Source of the DNA: an uncultured Clostridia bacterium
GTDB lineage: Bacteria; Bacillota; Clostridia; Oscillospirales; Acutalibacteraceae
Direction of reading: 5' to 3'
DNA: 13,663 bases
Assembly (NCBI GenBank): GCA_947626485.1
Contig: CANQSG010000041.1
Location: 1 to 13,663, forward strand
Shown here: positions 13,645-13,663 of the stretch, piece by piece
Position numbering within the stretch: the first letter of the stretch is position 1
How the letters are laid out: every line of letters begins with the position of its first letter
Notes under the pieces: generated by a model
Seen by the model: the letters and a program-made list of their open reading frames with translations, nothing else
Database searches by the model: none
Told to the model about the DNA's origin: nothing
Made by a program: the position numbers and the translations under genes

Positions 13645-13663
13645 TTACCCGTGGAGATACTTC
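13645..13663 (-). CDS. Possible last codons of a convergent gene
   Basis: On the minus strand the edge reads codons for KYLHG followed by TAA (13647-13645), and the bidirectional terminator begins 12 nt beyond. This is what the 3' end of a minus-strand gene would look like, but six codons cannot establish it and no product can be named. Confidence 0.2.

Overview
The window is a GC-rich stretch of chromosome from an endospore-forming Clostridia-type Firmicute, probably a gut Oscillospirales/Ruminococcaceae-like organism (the rank is inferred, not shown). Four things support this: spoIVB next to spo0A, a complete ruvC-ruvA-ruvB cluster (Bacilli normally use RecU instead of RuvC), an ECF-transporter energizing module, and a zinc-finger Clp ATPase. 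Every recognised gene is on the + strand.

Layout. (1) 1-566 is the 3' part of spoIVB, the sporulation signalling protease. (2) 671-1447 is spo0A, with its own promoter, two or three near-consensus 0A boxes just upstream, and a strong terminator (1470-1510). (3) A very good sigma-A promoter (1543-1571) starts a long, tightly packed run: ruvC, ruvA, ruvB, a 17-codon mini-cistron, a class I SAM-dependent methyltransferase, ecfA1, ecfA2, ecfT, truA, a TTG-started DUF5711-like membrane protein, cvpA, a pgsA-type CDP-alcohol phosphotransferase and a ClpE-like AAA+ unfoldase. Spacings range from 31-nt overlaps to gaps of about 80 nt (about 30 nt if the mini-cistron is counted), and I see no internal terminator, so one 11.5-kb operon is plausible. 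(4) 13098-13593 is a tRNA region: a promoter bracketed by a perfect 8-bp dyad, tRNA-Gly(TCC), a 16-bp terminator stem, a 214-bp palindromic element, tRNA-Arg(TCT) and its terminator. (5) The right edge holds a bidirectional terminator and possibly the last codons of a convergent minus-strand gene.

How the genes fit together. The operon joins DNA repair (RuvABC Holliday-junction processing), RNA modification (TruA and the methyltransferase), vitamin or metal uptake (the ECF module), membrane and envelope functions (CvpA, PgsA, the DUF5711-like protein) and protein quality control (Clp). The block ecfA1-ecfA2-ecfT-truA is familiar from Firmicute ribosomal-protein operons, but here it stands without rplQ or rplM.

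Most of the window is well-conserved housekeeping DNA. The most unusual part is the 214-bp element at 13262-13475. It has 28-bp terminal inverted repeats with one mismatch, and two more internal inverted-repeat pairs that stack directly on the terminal stem, so it could fold into a three-way junction. Its right end stops exactly at the first base of tRNA-Arg, which has no recognisable promoter of its own.
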